From positions 496,001-560,000 of the forward strand of contig NZ_CP104164.1 of assembly GCF_029981845.1 (NCBI RefSeq): a stretch of DNA of 64,000 nucleotides, written 5' to 3'. Of the stretch, positions 1-8,515 are shown piece after piece (positions within the stretch are counted from its first letter, which is position 1; each line of letters starts with the position of its first letter). A program made the translations under genes and the position numbers. Origin of the DNA: Candidatus Bandiella numerosa. GTDB taxonomy: Bacteria; Pseudomonadota; Alphaproteobacteria; Rickettsiales; Midichloriaceae. Below the pieces are notes generated by a model. The model was given only the letters and a program-made list of their open reading frames with translations, ran no database searches and was not told where the DNA came from.

Positions 1-2
1 TA

Positions 3-299
3 ACAGGTGAGGAAGTAATAGACGGACATATTGGTTATTCTTTAAAAACAAAGGAAGAGGCAGAGGTGTTATATAAATTTGCAGAAACTTTTTACAAATT
101 TAAAGCCGATGTTTATAACGAGCATCAGGGTGATTCTAGACCCACCAATCAAGAATATCTCTCCTCTCCTTACTTAGAGCCAATGCGTAAAGCAGCAGGC
201 GAAGCATTTAAAGTGTTTATGGAAAATGAAAAAGATAATAAGGAATTTTGTGAATTTATTGCTGGGTTACAAGAAGAGAGAAAACAACAAAGCAAATGA
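3..299 (+). CDS. Unrecognised protein, 5' end outside the window
   Basis: The reading frame is open from the left edge, so this is the C-terminal part of a longer gene; the GTG at position 66 is probably internal. The visible ~98 residues are charged and probably helical, and I see no signal peptide, membrane segment or known motif. The stop overlaps the ATG of the next gene by four bases (ATGA), so the two are probably translationally coupled in one operon. No function is proposed. Confidence 0.6.
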   Translation, partial: TGEEVIDGHIGYSLKTKEEAEVLYKFAETFYKFKADVYNEHQGDSRPTNQEYLSSPYLEPMRKAAGEAFKVFMENEKDNKEFCEFIAGLQEERKQQSK

Positions 300-1222
300 T
301 GGAGGAGAAGTTAATGCAAGATTTTCCGAGTGATGCGCAGGTGATAATGGCGGAGATAGTAGGAGGAGGATTATTGATAAATGGGGGGATGGATATAGAT
401 TACAACAATTGCAATAGATACCAAGAGGTGGAAGTAAAAAGCGGCAAGGGAGTGATTGGAGAATGTGAGTATATAGCAGGATTGAGGAAGGAGGCGGAGA
501 CAAATAAAGAAAGGTTGAAGGAAACGTTAGTTAAGGCATCCCTTGGCCCAATCAGGGGGATATACACAAGAGAAGTGGCGATGCAGGTGGTAAGGGGAGA
601 ATTGGTAGACCCAATAATGGGAGAAAGCTTAAGAAATGGAAAGATAACATTTAAGGGAGGATTACTGGCAGAAGGAATAAGCAAGGGAGTTGAGTATTTC
701 AAAGAAAAGCAGGTAGAAAAAAAGATAAAAAATTGGGAGATAAGGAATCAAGAAGAAAGAATGAGAAGAGAGGTAGAGGAAATAACAAAAGGTGAGCAAG
801 GGCAATATGAGTATGTAGGAGAAGGAAGAAAGGTAGAGCCAGGAATGGTGTGGGATGCACTTAATCAAGATAATGTGGGAGGAGTGGTTGAAGGGCAGGT
901 AGGAGATAGCTACAAATGCAAGGCAGGAATATGTATAGCAGATGATGCTAGTAAAATAGGAGGAAGCAGGATAGGAGGTAATAAGGAAGGAGAGAAGTGG
1001 AGCAAGATGCCAGTAAAGAAAGGGGATACAGTATGGAGGATATATGGAGATAAGCCAACGCAGCAGCAATTGGAAGAGTTTGCCAAGAAGAATCCATACA
1101 TAGCAGCGAGGGGGGTTGTTAGGGATGCGGATGGGAATATCAAACATCTGGAGATAAGAGCGGGAGAAACAACACTGGTCCATAACTTCGCCATTTATTT
1201 ATCAAAATATCACGCCACTTAA
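296..1222 (+). CDS. Unrecognised protein with C-terminal LysM-like domain
   Basis: A 308-residue protein I do not recognise. Residues about 130-165 are highly charged and probably helical. Near the C-terminus, VKKGDTVWRIYGDKPT followed by FAKKNPYI and a later IRAGE fits the LysM pattern (V-x-x-GDT-x-W-x-I, then NP-x-I, then a final G), a domain that usually binds peptidoglycan or related glycans. There is no N-terminal signal peptide. Composition is odd: the DNA is rich in GGA, AGG and GAG, and positions 541-600 hold 33 G+C in 60 bases, well above the housekeeping genes. The start overlaps the upstream stop. It may belong to a larger acquired cluster lying left of the window, such as a surface, phage-like or conjugative module; this is inference. 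The last ~14 residues after the LysM-like part look unrelated to it, so the end may be altered. Confidence 0.6.
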   Translation: MMEEKLMQDFPSDAQVIMAEIVGGGLLINGGMDIDYNNCNRYQEVEVKSGKGVIGECEYIAGLRKEAETNKERLKETLVKASLGPIRGIYTREVAMQVVRGELVDPIMGESLRNGKITFKGGLLAEGISKGVEYFKEKQVEKKIKNWEIRNQEERMRREVEEITKGEQGQYEYVGEGRKVEPGMVWDALNQDNVGGVVEGQVGDSYKCKAGICIADDASKIGGSRIGGNKEGEKWSKMPVKKGDTVWRIYGDKPTQQQLEEFAKKNPYIAARGVVRDADGNIKHLEIRAGETTLVHNFAIYLSKYHAT

Positions 1223-1348
1223 TTATAAAAGTAACAATACTATTTCAATCTTCTTTTATTAAAAAACAGCATTATTTCCCTTGACCTTACTGGCAAATTT
1301 TACGGGAATGAAGCGACTATAGGTGTAGATGTTGTGATACTTCGTTCT

Positions 1349-2218
1349 TTAAATAAGCTCGTACATAGTCTTGCCAATATCCGCAGGAGACATTGAAACG
1401 GTTATTCCAGCACTTTTCATAGCCTCAATTTTTGCCTCAGCTGTATCGTCACCTCCAGAAATTATAGCGCCTGCATGACCCATTCTTTTGCCAGGAGGAG
1501 CAGTTTTGCCTGCTATAAATCCAACAGTTGGTTTTTTAATTTTATGATTTTTAATAAATTCTGCTGCTTCTATTTCAGCTGTGCCACCAATTTCTCCAAT
1601 CACTATTATTGCGGAAGTCTCATTATCATTAAGAAACATTTCAATTGCATCTATAAAACTAGTGCCATTGATAGGGTCTCCACCTATTCCTATGCAAGTG
1701 GATTGGCCAAGACCAAGATTAGAAGTCTGATGAACCGCTTCATAAGTTAACGTTCCGGATTTAGAAATAATTCCAATATTGCCTTTTTTGTGAATATAGC
1801 CAGGCATAATTCCAATTTTGCATTCACCAGGAGTTATAATTCCAGGGCAATTAGGTCCAATAAGCCTAGTCTTAGAATTAGTTAGGGCTTTTTTCACCCT
1901 CAACATATCAAGCACCGGAATACCTTCTGTAATACATACTACAAGCTCTATTTTTGCATCAATTGCTTCTAGGATTGAGTCTGCAGCAAAGGGTGGTGGT
2001 ACATATATTACTGATGCATTTGCATTAGTTTTATACACTGCTTCTTCAACAGTGTTAAAGACAGGAAGCCCTAAATGTATAGTGCCTCCTTTACTTGGGG
2101 TCACTCCTCCAACCATTTTTGTACCATATTCAATAGCTTGCTCAGAATGAAAAGTACCTTGGGCACCTGTAAAACCCTGACAGATAACCTTTGTTTGCGA
2201 ATTTACCAAAATTGACAT
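1349..2218 (-). CDS. sucD: Succinyl-CoA synthetase alpha subunit
   Basis: This is the alpha subunit of the TCA-cycle ligase that converts succinyl-CoA to succinate with formation of a nucleoside triphosphate. At 289 residues it has the family's usual length. The N-terminal CoA-binding Rossmann domain shows [19 protein letters not shown]. The ligase domain contains [12 protein letters not shown] and, close to the C-terminus, [10 protein letters not shown], whose His (about residue 248) is the phosphorylated catalytic histidine. It lies 14 bp downstream of sucC on the same strand, the standard sucCD operon. No sucAB genes are adjacent here. Identification is secure. Confidence 0.97.
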   Translation of the reverse strand: MSILVNSQTKVICQGFTGAQGTFHSEQAIEYGTKMVGGVTPSKGGTIHLGLPVFNTVEEAVYKTNANASVIYVPPPFAADSILEAIDAKIELVVCITEGIPVLDMLRVKKALTNSKTRLIGPNCPGIITPGECKIGIMPGYIHKKGNIGIISKSGTLTYEAVHQTSNLGLGQSTCIGIGGDPINGTSFIDAIEMFLNDNETSAIIVIGEIGGTAEIEAAEFIKNHKIKKPTVGFIAGKTAPPGKRMGHAGAIISGGDDTAEAKIEAMKSAGITVSMSPADIGKTMYELI

Positions 2219-2232
2219 ATCTACTCCTTTTT

Positions 2233-3393
2233 TTAACTTATTGCTTTAACAATTTTTTTGGCTGCATCTTCCAAGTCGTTTGCTGCCTCAAGCTTTAGTC
2301 CTGATTCTTTTAATATTTTTTTACCAAGTTCAGAATTTGTTCCTTCAAGCCTCACAACAATTGGAACACTTATTTTCACTTCTTTTGCAGCAGTAATAAT
2401 TCCATTTGCAATAATGTCACATTTCATAATGCCACCAAAAATATTAACCAATATTCCTTTCACATTATGATCAGATAAAATAATCTTGAAAGCTTCTGTA
2501 ACTTTTTCTGTAGTAGCTCCACCACCTACGTCAAGAAAATTTGCTGGCTCCTTTCCATGAAGTTTAATTATATCCATGGTCGCCATTGCAAGACCTGCGC
2601 CATTTACCATACATCCAATTGAACCATCCATTTTTACATAACTAAGATCAAATTTCTTAGCTTCAACTTCTTGTGGATCCTCTTCAGTAATGTCTCGCAT
2701 TTTTTCAATTTCTGGGTGCCTATAAAGCGCATTATCATCAAAATTAAATTTTGCATCCAGAGGAATGAATTTAGAATCACTAGTTTCAATCAAAGGATTT
2801 ATTTCTATTTGACTGGCATCTGTATCAATAAATGATTGATATAAAGCCCTAACAACTTTAGAAAAATTCTTTAACTGAATTTTATCAAGTCCCATTCCAA
2901 AGCCTAACTTAGCTATGTGAAAATTTTGCAAACCAATTGTGTAATCAACGTGTACGGCTATGATTTTCTCAGGACTTTTTTTTGCCACTTCTTCAATATC
3001 CATCCCACCTTCAGTTGAGGCTGCAATTGTAATGCAATTATGGTTTCTATCTAAAACAACGGAAATGTAATATTCTTTTTTTATATCACTTCCAGCTTCA
3101 ACATAAATCTTATTCACTATTTTCCCTTCAGCTCCTGTTTGGGGCGTAACTAGCTTCATCCCTATCATTTTAGAAGCTATATCCCTTACCTCATCAAGTG
3201 TCTTGGCAAGTTTAACTCCACCAGCCTTACCTCTGCCGCCTGCATGTACTTGAGCTTTTAATACCCAAACATTAGATTTAATTTTTGATGCAGCTTCAAC
3301 AGCTTCACTGGCATTTAACGCTAATATACCTTCAGGTAATTCAAGACCATATTTTCTCAAAATCTCTTTTGCCTGGTACTCGTGAATATTCAT
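2233..3393 (-). CDS. sucC: Succinyl-CoA synthetase beta subunit
   Basis: This is the beta subunit, which carries the ATP-grasp nucleotide-binding domain and pairs with SucD. The 386 residues are standard length. It starts [20 protein letters not shown], typical of the family. [16 protein letters not shown] lies in the ATP-grasp domain, and NFLDVGGGA plus [12 protein letters not shown] lie in the C-terminal CoA-ligase domain. It is first in the sucCD operon. The 264 bases upstream, towards the NAD(P)HX repair gene, are very AT-rich and must hold the promoter; a TATAAT lies on the minus strand at 3408-3403 but no good -35 accompanies it. Confidence 0.97.
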   Translation of the reverse strand: MNIHEYQAKEILRKYGLELPEGILALNASEAVEAASKIKSNVWVLKAQVHAGGRGKAGGVKLAKTLDEVRDIASKMIGMKLVTPQTGAEGKIVNKIYVEAGSDIKKEYYISVVLDRNHNCITIAASTEGGMDIEEVAKKSPEKIIAVHVDYTIGLQNFHIAKLGFGMGLDKIQLKNFSKVVRALYQSFIDTDASQIEINPLIETSDSKFIPLDAKFNFDDNALYRHPEIEKMRDITEEDPQEVEAKKFDLSYVKMDGSIGCMVNGAGLAMATMDIIKLHGKEPANFLDVGGGATTEKVTEAFKIILSDHNVKGILVNIFGGIMKCDIIANGIITAAKEVKISVPIVVRLEGTNSELGKKILKESGLKLEAANDLEDAAKKIVKAIS

Positions 3394-3657
3394 AGCTTAA
3401 CAATTATAATAATTTAGTTTCGATATTAGTTAATTAGTTGCTAGTTGTAAACTAAATGTTATAGCTTTTTTCGCTATTGTTAAAAATGATAAAATTAAGT
3501 AAATTGCATCAATTATGTATGAGCAGTGATTATAATAATATCAGCAATAATAAAATAACTTTATTACACAATTAATGCATACACCAATCATTGCCTTTTA
3601 AAATAATGTAAATTACTTCGAATATTCCCATCTCTTCCATTTTATTTAAAAAAATTA

Positions 3658-5100
3658 CTAAGATATATTAACTGACAATATTTTAGGTATCATCTTTGGT
3701 ATCTCTTCTGCTATTAGTCCATATCCTATTTTCCATGCAGCTTCTGACAAAGCCCATGTTGCAATCATTGCTGACATACTTGAGTTAATTCCCTGACTCA
3801 TAAATGCTCCACACATCCCTGCTAATATATCGCCAGTTCCTGCTGTTGCTAGATATGGACATCCATTTTCTTGTATTACGATATTATTATCTTTGTCACC
3901 TATTACTGTATCTATCCCTTTAAGTAATATTGTACATTTACTTTGATCAATGGCATTTTTTACTCTGGTGACCTTATCTAATTTATTATTATCACCAAAT
4001 GACTTTTTAAATTCTCCTTCATGTGGAGTGAGTAGGACATCTTGCCCAATATCAATAATATCGCTCAATGTAGTGCATTCTAATATTGCCCCTGCGTCGA
4101 GAATAATTTTTTTCTTCAATTTTAATAAATTTATGACGTTTTCCTGCGTTGTATCTGATTTTAATTCTCCAGGCCCGTATAAAATAGCAGTTGCTTTATG
4201 CTGTTCAATCAATTCAAGTAAATGATGAATGTTCTCATATTCTATTAGAATTATTCCTGGCTCTAAGGCATACATGTTGTTGCTTGACTTCTTTATAAAC
4301 AATTTAACTATACCACATCCGGATTTTCTTGCAGCATGTGTTGCAAATATCGCAGCTCCTATCATTTGTCCTACTATAATTGCCAAGCAACCCCTACTAT
4401 ACTTGTTATCTAAATATCCCGGATATTTTATATTACCCTTCCAAATATTTGGATTATTAACTTTTATATACCCCTTTTGTTCTTTAATTTTTGGAAGCCC
4501 TATATCTGTTACCACTACCTCATTAGAATTAACCAAGCCTGGCATGAGTAAATGACCAATTTTTTTACTATGAAAAGTGACGGTCAGTTCAGCTTTTATT
4601 GCATCTCCTAATATTTCTCCCGTTGTTGCTGAAATGCCAGAAGGGATATCAATCGCTATACATTTTTTTGATTTTTCATTAATTTGTTTTATTAACTTTG
4701 CAATATCATTTGGTACTTTTTTTGATAGCCCTATTCCAAATATAGCATCTACTATTAGCTCTGCTTCTTCCAGATTTTTACACACATCTTTGAAAGAAAT
4801 AATTTCTCCTTTAAATTGTTGACAGTAATATTTTGCTTGTTCCGTTTTTGGACTTGCCACTTGAAGTATTTTTACATCCCAATTATTTTTTAAAAGTAAA
4901 TTAGCAACAACATATCCATCACCTCCATTATTACCAGACCCACATATTATCAAAACTTTACAGGGCTTAAATCTTTCAACCATTACGTTATAAACTTCAG
5001 TACCAGCCCTCGCCATCAAATTTATTGCGTCGCTTTTAGAATTTAAAGCTAACTTTTCTATTTCTCGCATTTGTTGGCTATTCAAAGCATATTTAATCAT
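3658..5100 (-). CDS. nnr: Bifunctional NAD(P)H-hydrate epimerase / ADP-dependent dehydratase
   Basis: This is a two-domain metabolite-repair enzyme. The N-terminal YjeF/NnrE domain (about residues 1-215) epimerises damaged hydrated NAD(P)H. The C-terminal ribokinase-like NnrD domain (about 225-475) dehydrates it back to NAD(P)H using ADP. Visible motifs are GSGNNGGDGYVVANLL and DIPSGISATTGEI in the first domain, and ATAGTGDILAGMCGA near residue 420 with the catalytic Asp of the second. At 480 residues it is complete. It is a single gene between sucC and the repeat protein and is probably transcribed alone. The Nnr domains are widely conserved and the call is firm. Confidence 0.94.
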   Translation of the reverse strand: MIKYALNSQQMREIEKLALNSKSDAINLMARAGTEVYNVMVERFKPCKVLIICGSGNNGGDGYVVANLLLKNNWDVKILQVASPKTEQAKYYCQQFKGEIISFKDVCKNLEEAELIVDAIFGIGLSKKVPNDIAKLIKQINEKSKKCIAIDIPSGISATTGEILGDAIKAELTVTFHSKKIGHLLMPGLVNSNEVVVTDIGLPKIKEQKGYIKVNNPNIWKGNIKYPGYLDNKYSRGCLAIIVGQMIGAAIFATHAARKSGCGIVKLFIKKSSNNMYALEPGIILIEYENIHHLLELIEQHKATAILYGPGELKSDTTQENVINLLKLKKKIILDAGAILECTTLSDIIDIGQDVLLTPHEGEFKKSFGDNNKLDKVTRVKNAIDQSKCTILLKGIDTVIGDKDNNIVIQENGCPYLATAGTGDILAGMCGAFMSQGINSSMSAMIATWALSEAAWKIGYGLIAEEIPKMIPKILSVNIS

Positions 5101-5206
5101 AATATGTATGCGAATAATTTATGGATGATCTGACATTAACATCTTCAAATTAATATTTAAAGTTTAATTGCGAATACTTATACTTCCATTCATTATCACC
5201 CCAAAT

Positions 5207-6043
5207 TTATTCCTCGAAATCTCCGTTTATTTCACTAAACCCAATCTGGCAACCTAATGCTAAATTTACGTTAAAATAACCAAAAGAGTGAGAATATTCA
5301 GATCTATCTAGCAACTTTTCACTCACTTCTTCCGCATGATATTTATAACCTAAATTTAACATATGCATATATTTGATGGAATCTAATGTTTTTTCAATAA
5401 CAGAGGACGATTTGTTGATACATGCTACATCTTCATTACCACAATATTTAAGAACAAAACTTTGTTGGAGTTTTTTTACATTAGATAAATCTATTTTTCC
5501 TTCTATCAAATCTTCCAATTTTTCAATGCATGAGAACATTTTAATGTTGCCATCCTTATCTTTCTTGGCATATGCAGGAGATGGTTTATTATGCTGATAT
5601 CCTTTTATATGAAGATATGCAATGTTCTCAAGCTTTAAGACATCACTTACAGTTAAATCTGTTCTTTGTGATAAGTTTGCTACATAGTTGATATTAATCC
5701 CACTATCATTATTTAATGTTTTTATCTTATCCCCCACTTTTCTATATTCTGAGATTGTAAGCATTTCTGATCCATTTGGCAAAATTTTTATACTATCTAA
5801 AAGAGCTGCCTGGCCAAAACAAGCAGTTAACAACACTTTAACAGGTTTATCCTCAAACTTTTCAGTCAAATCCTTCAAATACTCAAAAGTTCTAGCACCC
5901 ATGCCATCCCTTTCAATCGTATGTTTTCCACTTTTTCCTCCAATACCTCCGTGCATATTAAGTATCAACAAATCTGAATAATATAAATCAATTGATTGCT
6001 CTTGGAGATATGAGTAATAATCAAATAAATGATTTTTAAGCAT
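5207..6043 (-). CDS. Caspase-like (clan CD type) domain, probable frame-split C-terminal part of the upstream repeat gene
   Basis: These 278 residues contain two hydrophobic strands ending in DLLILNMHGGIGG and VKVLLTACFGQAA. This is the His-Gly then Ala-Cys-x-Gly arrangement of clan CD cysteine peptidases (caspase, gingipain, CHAT, C11, C80 types), with His31 and Cys75 the likely dyad. The first strand of such a fold (IMIVTGEDHNGAF) is encoded at the end of the upstream gene in another frame. The frames meet at the TTAAAAATC region near 6040, and adding one A joins them smoothly (…DVCLKNHLFDYY…). So this is most likely the C-terminal half of one protein. The ATG at 6043 lies three codons after a stop in this frame and has no good ribosome-binding site. 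Peptidase activity is inferred from pattern only. Confidence 0.6.
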   Translation of the reverse strand: MLKNHLFDYYSYLQEQSIDLYYSDLLILNMHGGIGGKSGKHTIERDGMGARTFEYLKDLTEKFEDKPVKVLLTACFGQAALLDSIKILPNGSEMLTISEYRKVGDKIKTLNNDSGININYVANLSQRTDLTVSDVLKLENIAYLHIKGYQHNKPSPAYAKKDKDGNIKMFSCIEKLEDLIEGKIDLSNVKKLQQSFVLKYCGNEDVACINKSSSVIEKTLDSIKYMHMLNLGYKYHAEEVSEKLLDRSEYSHSFGYFNVNLALGCQIGFSEINGDFEE

Positions 6044-8244
6044 ACATCTTTCTCATTTCTATGGTCAATTGTAGTTATGTTAAAACCTTTATTTAGGTAT
6101 TCATTAATTTTATCATATTTAAATGCTCCATTATGATCTTCCCCTGTTACAATCATGATTGATTTACTAGCCTCCTTATTGACATAGTATTTATAAGAAC
6201 TACTTCTAGAAAAAACACTACTTCCTTCAGGTAAATGTTTGTTTATATCCAAGGAATCAAGCAACTTTCTTGCAGGAATATCTACCTCTTTTTGAGATAA
6301 ATGATATGCAAGTGGGAAACCATTTCCATCCTTTTCATATAAAGCATCATTTTGATAAAAATATTCCAAAGATTCAAAATCCACAGTTTTAAGTTTAACC
6401 AGCAACTTAGAAAAAAGAATTTTTATTTCTTTGGAAATTACATCTTGTTTACTTTTTAATAAATTTTGAATTAGAAACTTACTTTCTGAGTCACTGTAAT
6501 AACCTGCTATATACTTTTTTACTACAGTATCTATTTTAAATTCGTTTTCAGATTTTAATGCTACGTCTATTACAGATTTTTTATGGTGATTGGGTATTTT
6601 CTCTGAAAATTTATCCCAAATTATATGAAAAAATTCCATATTTTCAGATTTTATTGCAGCTTTAATTAAGATTCGTATATCACTAGGTTCTTCAATTTTT
6701 TCTGAAAACTTTCCCCACAAAATATCAAGAATCTGATGTTCATTTATTTCAATGGCACATGTAACTGCACTTTGTAAATATTTAAATTTATCACAATCAA
6801 TAAACTTCAAAATATGCTCTATTAATGATATGTCTCTAGCTTTAATGCAAAAATCTAAGATATCTTTTAGACGATACTCACCTGAGTCATCACTTTTAAT
6901 AATATCTATGAGTTTATCAGTGATTAAATTTAATAACTCAGTATTTTTAGCATCAATTAATTCTTTCATTAATTGCTTTGCATCAGAGCCATCTATTTGA
7001 TTAGCAAACTTATCCCAAATTATATGAAAAAATTCCATATTTTCAGATTTTATTGCAGCTTTAATTAAGCCATGCATATCACTAGATTTTTCAATTTTCT
7101 CTGAAAATTTATCCCATAAAATATCAAAAATCTGATGTTCATTTATTTCAATGGCTAACGTAATTACATTTTTAGAATATTTAAATTTATCACAATCAAT
7201 AAATTTCAAAATATGCTCTATTAATGATATGTCTCTAGCTTTAATGCAAAACTCTAAGATATCTTTTAGATGATCATCACTTAATTTTTCTTGAAAGGTA
7301 GATAATAAATTACCAATGTAATTTTTATCTTTTGTTGAAACTGCATATTGAATTACTATTTGAATTCCTGAACTATCTAAATTTTCTCTACAAATTGATA
7401 TTATCTCTTCTAGCAATGCATTATCATTGGTATCAACTGCATATTTTATAATCGTATTAACGTATGATATACCAATTTTACCAACTAAAGCTGTAGCTAT
7501 GAGTTTTGCTATTTGAGGTTCATCAGATGTAATGGCTTTGTCAAATAGCTTTTTTAGATAATAATCACCTATGGTGCCACTTTTAATAATGTCTGTGAGT
7601 TTATCAGTGATTAAATTTAACAGTTCAGTATTTTTAGCAGCAATTAATTCTTCCATTAATAGATTTGCATCATAGGTATCTAAGTTGCTTGATAATTTTT
7701 CCCAAATGAATTTGAATACTTCATCATTATTTATCCTGATAGCTTGCTCAATTATTTCATATACATGCGAGCTACTAAGTTTATTTGCAGAAATTGCAAC
7801 GAATTTTTCTAGGAGTTGAATATTATTTTTTTCTATAAATTCTAATATCAATTCCCTTGCATAATAGCCATCTATTTGATTAGCAAACTTATCCCAAACT
7901 AATTCTAATACTTTATTATCATCCCCAAGCTCCATGGTATGTTTGATAATTCGACTGATATAGTAACTATCTAATTTCTCTCCAAAAGTTATCATCGTAG
8001 ATTTTAGTATTGGTTCACTTTTGGATTCAATTGCTAATTTTATTAATTCGGAAAAATAATAGTCCATATTGTCTGCACCCTTTATAATTTCAGCGAATTT
8101 TTCAAGTGCACTATGGTGCAATTTGGCATCTCTTAGTGAAATACTATCTTCCAATACTTTAACCGCTTCATATGCTGAAAAATTTAAGCAAGGTAACTCA
8201 ATAATTTTTACTATTTCAAAATATTTATTTTTAAAATCCTTCAT
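5965..8244 (-). CDS. Large alpha-helical repeat protein, candidate effector, truncated by a frameshift near its end
   Basis: The 759 residues consist mostly of helix-turn-helix repeats of roughly 33-36 residues, with recurring phrases such as AIKSENMEFFHIIWDKF, ELLNLITDKL and CIKARDISLIEHILKF. They resemble ankyrin- or HEAT-like solenoids without matching a canonical consensus. There is no signal peptide or membrane segment. The last ~60 residues leave the solenoid and begin a second domain (IMIVTGEDHNGAF), then the frame drifts into low-complexity sequence and stops at 5965; the natural continuation is the overlapping frame 5207-6043. A ribosome-binding site (GAGGTGG) precedes the ATG at 8244. 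The solenoid plus possible peptidase layout suggests a host- or rival-directed effector; this is inference. Confidence 0.75.
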   Translation of the reverse strand: MKDFKNKYFEIVKIIELPCLNFSAYEAVKVLEDSISLRDAKLHHSALEKFAEIIKGADNMDYYFSELIKLAIESKSEPILKSTMITFGEKLDSYYISRIIKHTMELGDDNKVLELVWDKFANQIDGYYARELILEFIEKNNIQLLEKFVAISANKLSSSHVYEIIEQAIRINNDEVFKFIWEKLSSNLDTYDANLLMEELIAAKNTELLNLITDKLTDIIKSGTIGDYYLKKLFDKAITSDEPQIAKLIATALVGKIGISYVNTIIKYAVDTNDNALLEEIISICRENLDSSGIQIVIQYAVSTKDKNYIGNLLSTFQEKLSDDHLKDILEFCIKARDISLIEHILKFIDCDKFKYSKNVITLAIEINEHQIFDILWDKFSEKIEKSSDMHGLIKAAIKSENMEFFHIIWDKFANQIDGSDAKQLMKELIDAKNTELLNLITDKLIDIIKSDDSGEYRLKDILDFCIKARDISLIEHILKFIDCDKFKYLQSAVTCAIEINEHQILDILWGKFSEKIEEPSDIRILIKAAIKSENMEFFHIIWDKFSEKIPNHHKKSVIDVALKSENEFKIDTVVKKYIAGYYSDSESKFLIQNLLKSKQDVISKEIKILFSKLLVKLKTVDFESLEYFYQNDALYEKDGNGFPLAYHLSQKEVDIPARKLLDSLDINKHLPEGSSVFSRSSSYKYYVNKEASKSIMIVTGEDHNGAFKYDKINEYLNKGFNITTIDHRNEKDVCLKIIYLIITHISKSNQLIYIIQIC
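6611..7270 (-). repeat. Internal direct duplication in the repeat gene (copies 6611-6871 and 7010-7270)
   Basis: Two ~261-base stretches inside the repeat gene are nearly identical at an offset of exactly 399 bases (133 codons), for example both reading TTATCCCAAATTATATGAAA on the plus strand from 6611 and 7010. A more diverged third copy of part of the unit recurs around 7598, 687 bases from 6911. The offsets are multiples of three, so the frame is kept. This indicates recent expansion of the solenoid by unequal recombination. Confidence 0.85.
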
Positions 8245-8426
8245 ACCACCTCAATTGTTTAATTCTTAAGTGTATTATACCTATGAAGTGTTACAATTGA
8301 GTTACAGAGAGGGTAAATTTATTATTTATTAAGGAATTGAATTACAATGAGCTGATGTGATTTTGAATTAAATACATAGTTCATTATATACTCATGTATA
8401 ACAATATGCAGGGCACAGCAGTTTGC

Positions 8427-8462
8427 AAAAAAAAGGGAGTTATAATTTCTTATAAACTCCCT
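8427..8462 (-). terminator. Rho-independent terminator after pnp
   Basis: On the minus strand the sequence reads AGGGAGTTTATAA, a short AAAT-type loop, then TTATAACTCCCT, followed at once by eight T. The stem is about 11 pairs with a single bulge. It lies 54 bases past the pnp stop codon and closes the leftward lptM-like to pnp operon. Confidence 0.85.
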
Positions 8463-8515
8463 AAATCATTTCTTATTTTTTAAGTAACCAATTATGTTGC
8501 TTAAAATCTATATAC

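Noticed and set aside
662..1183. Long minus-strand frames opposite the LysM-like gene
   Set aside because: They are mirror frames of a purine-rich coding strand and encode only Ser/Leu/Tyr-rich low-complexity sequence.
3450..3475. TATAGC…GCTAT pair near 3456 as another palindromic element
   Set aside because: The arms are only ~6 bases with a short loop and lack the inner conserved parts of the element.
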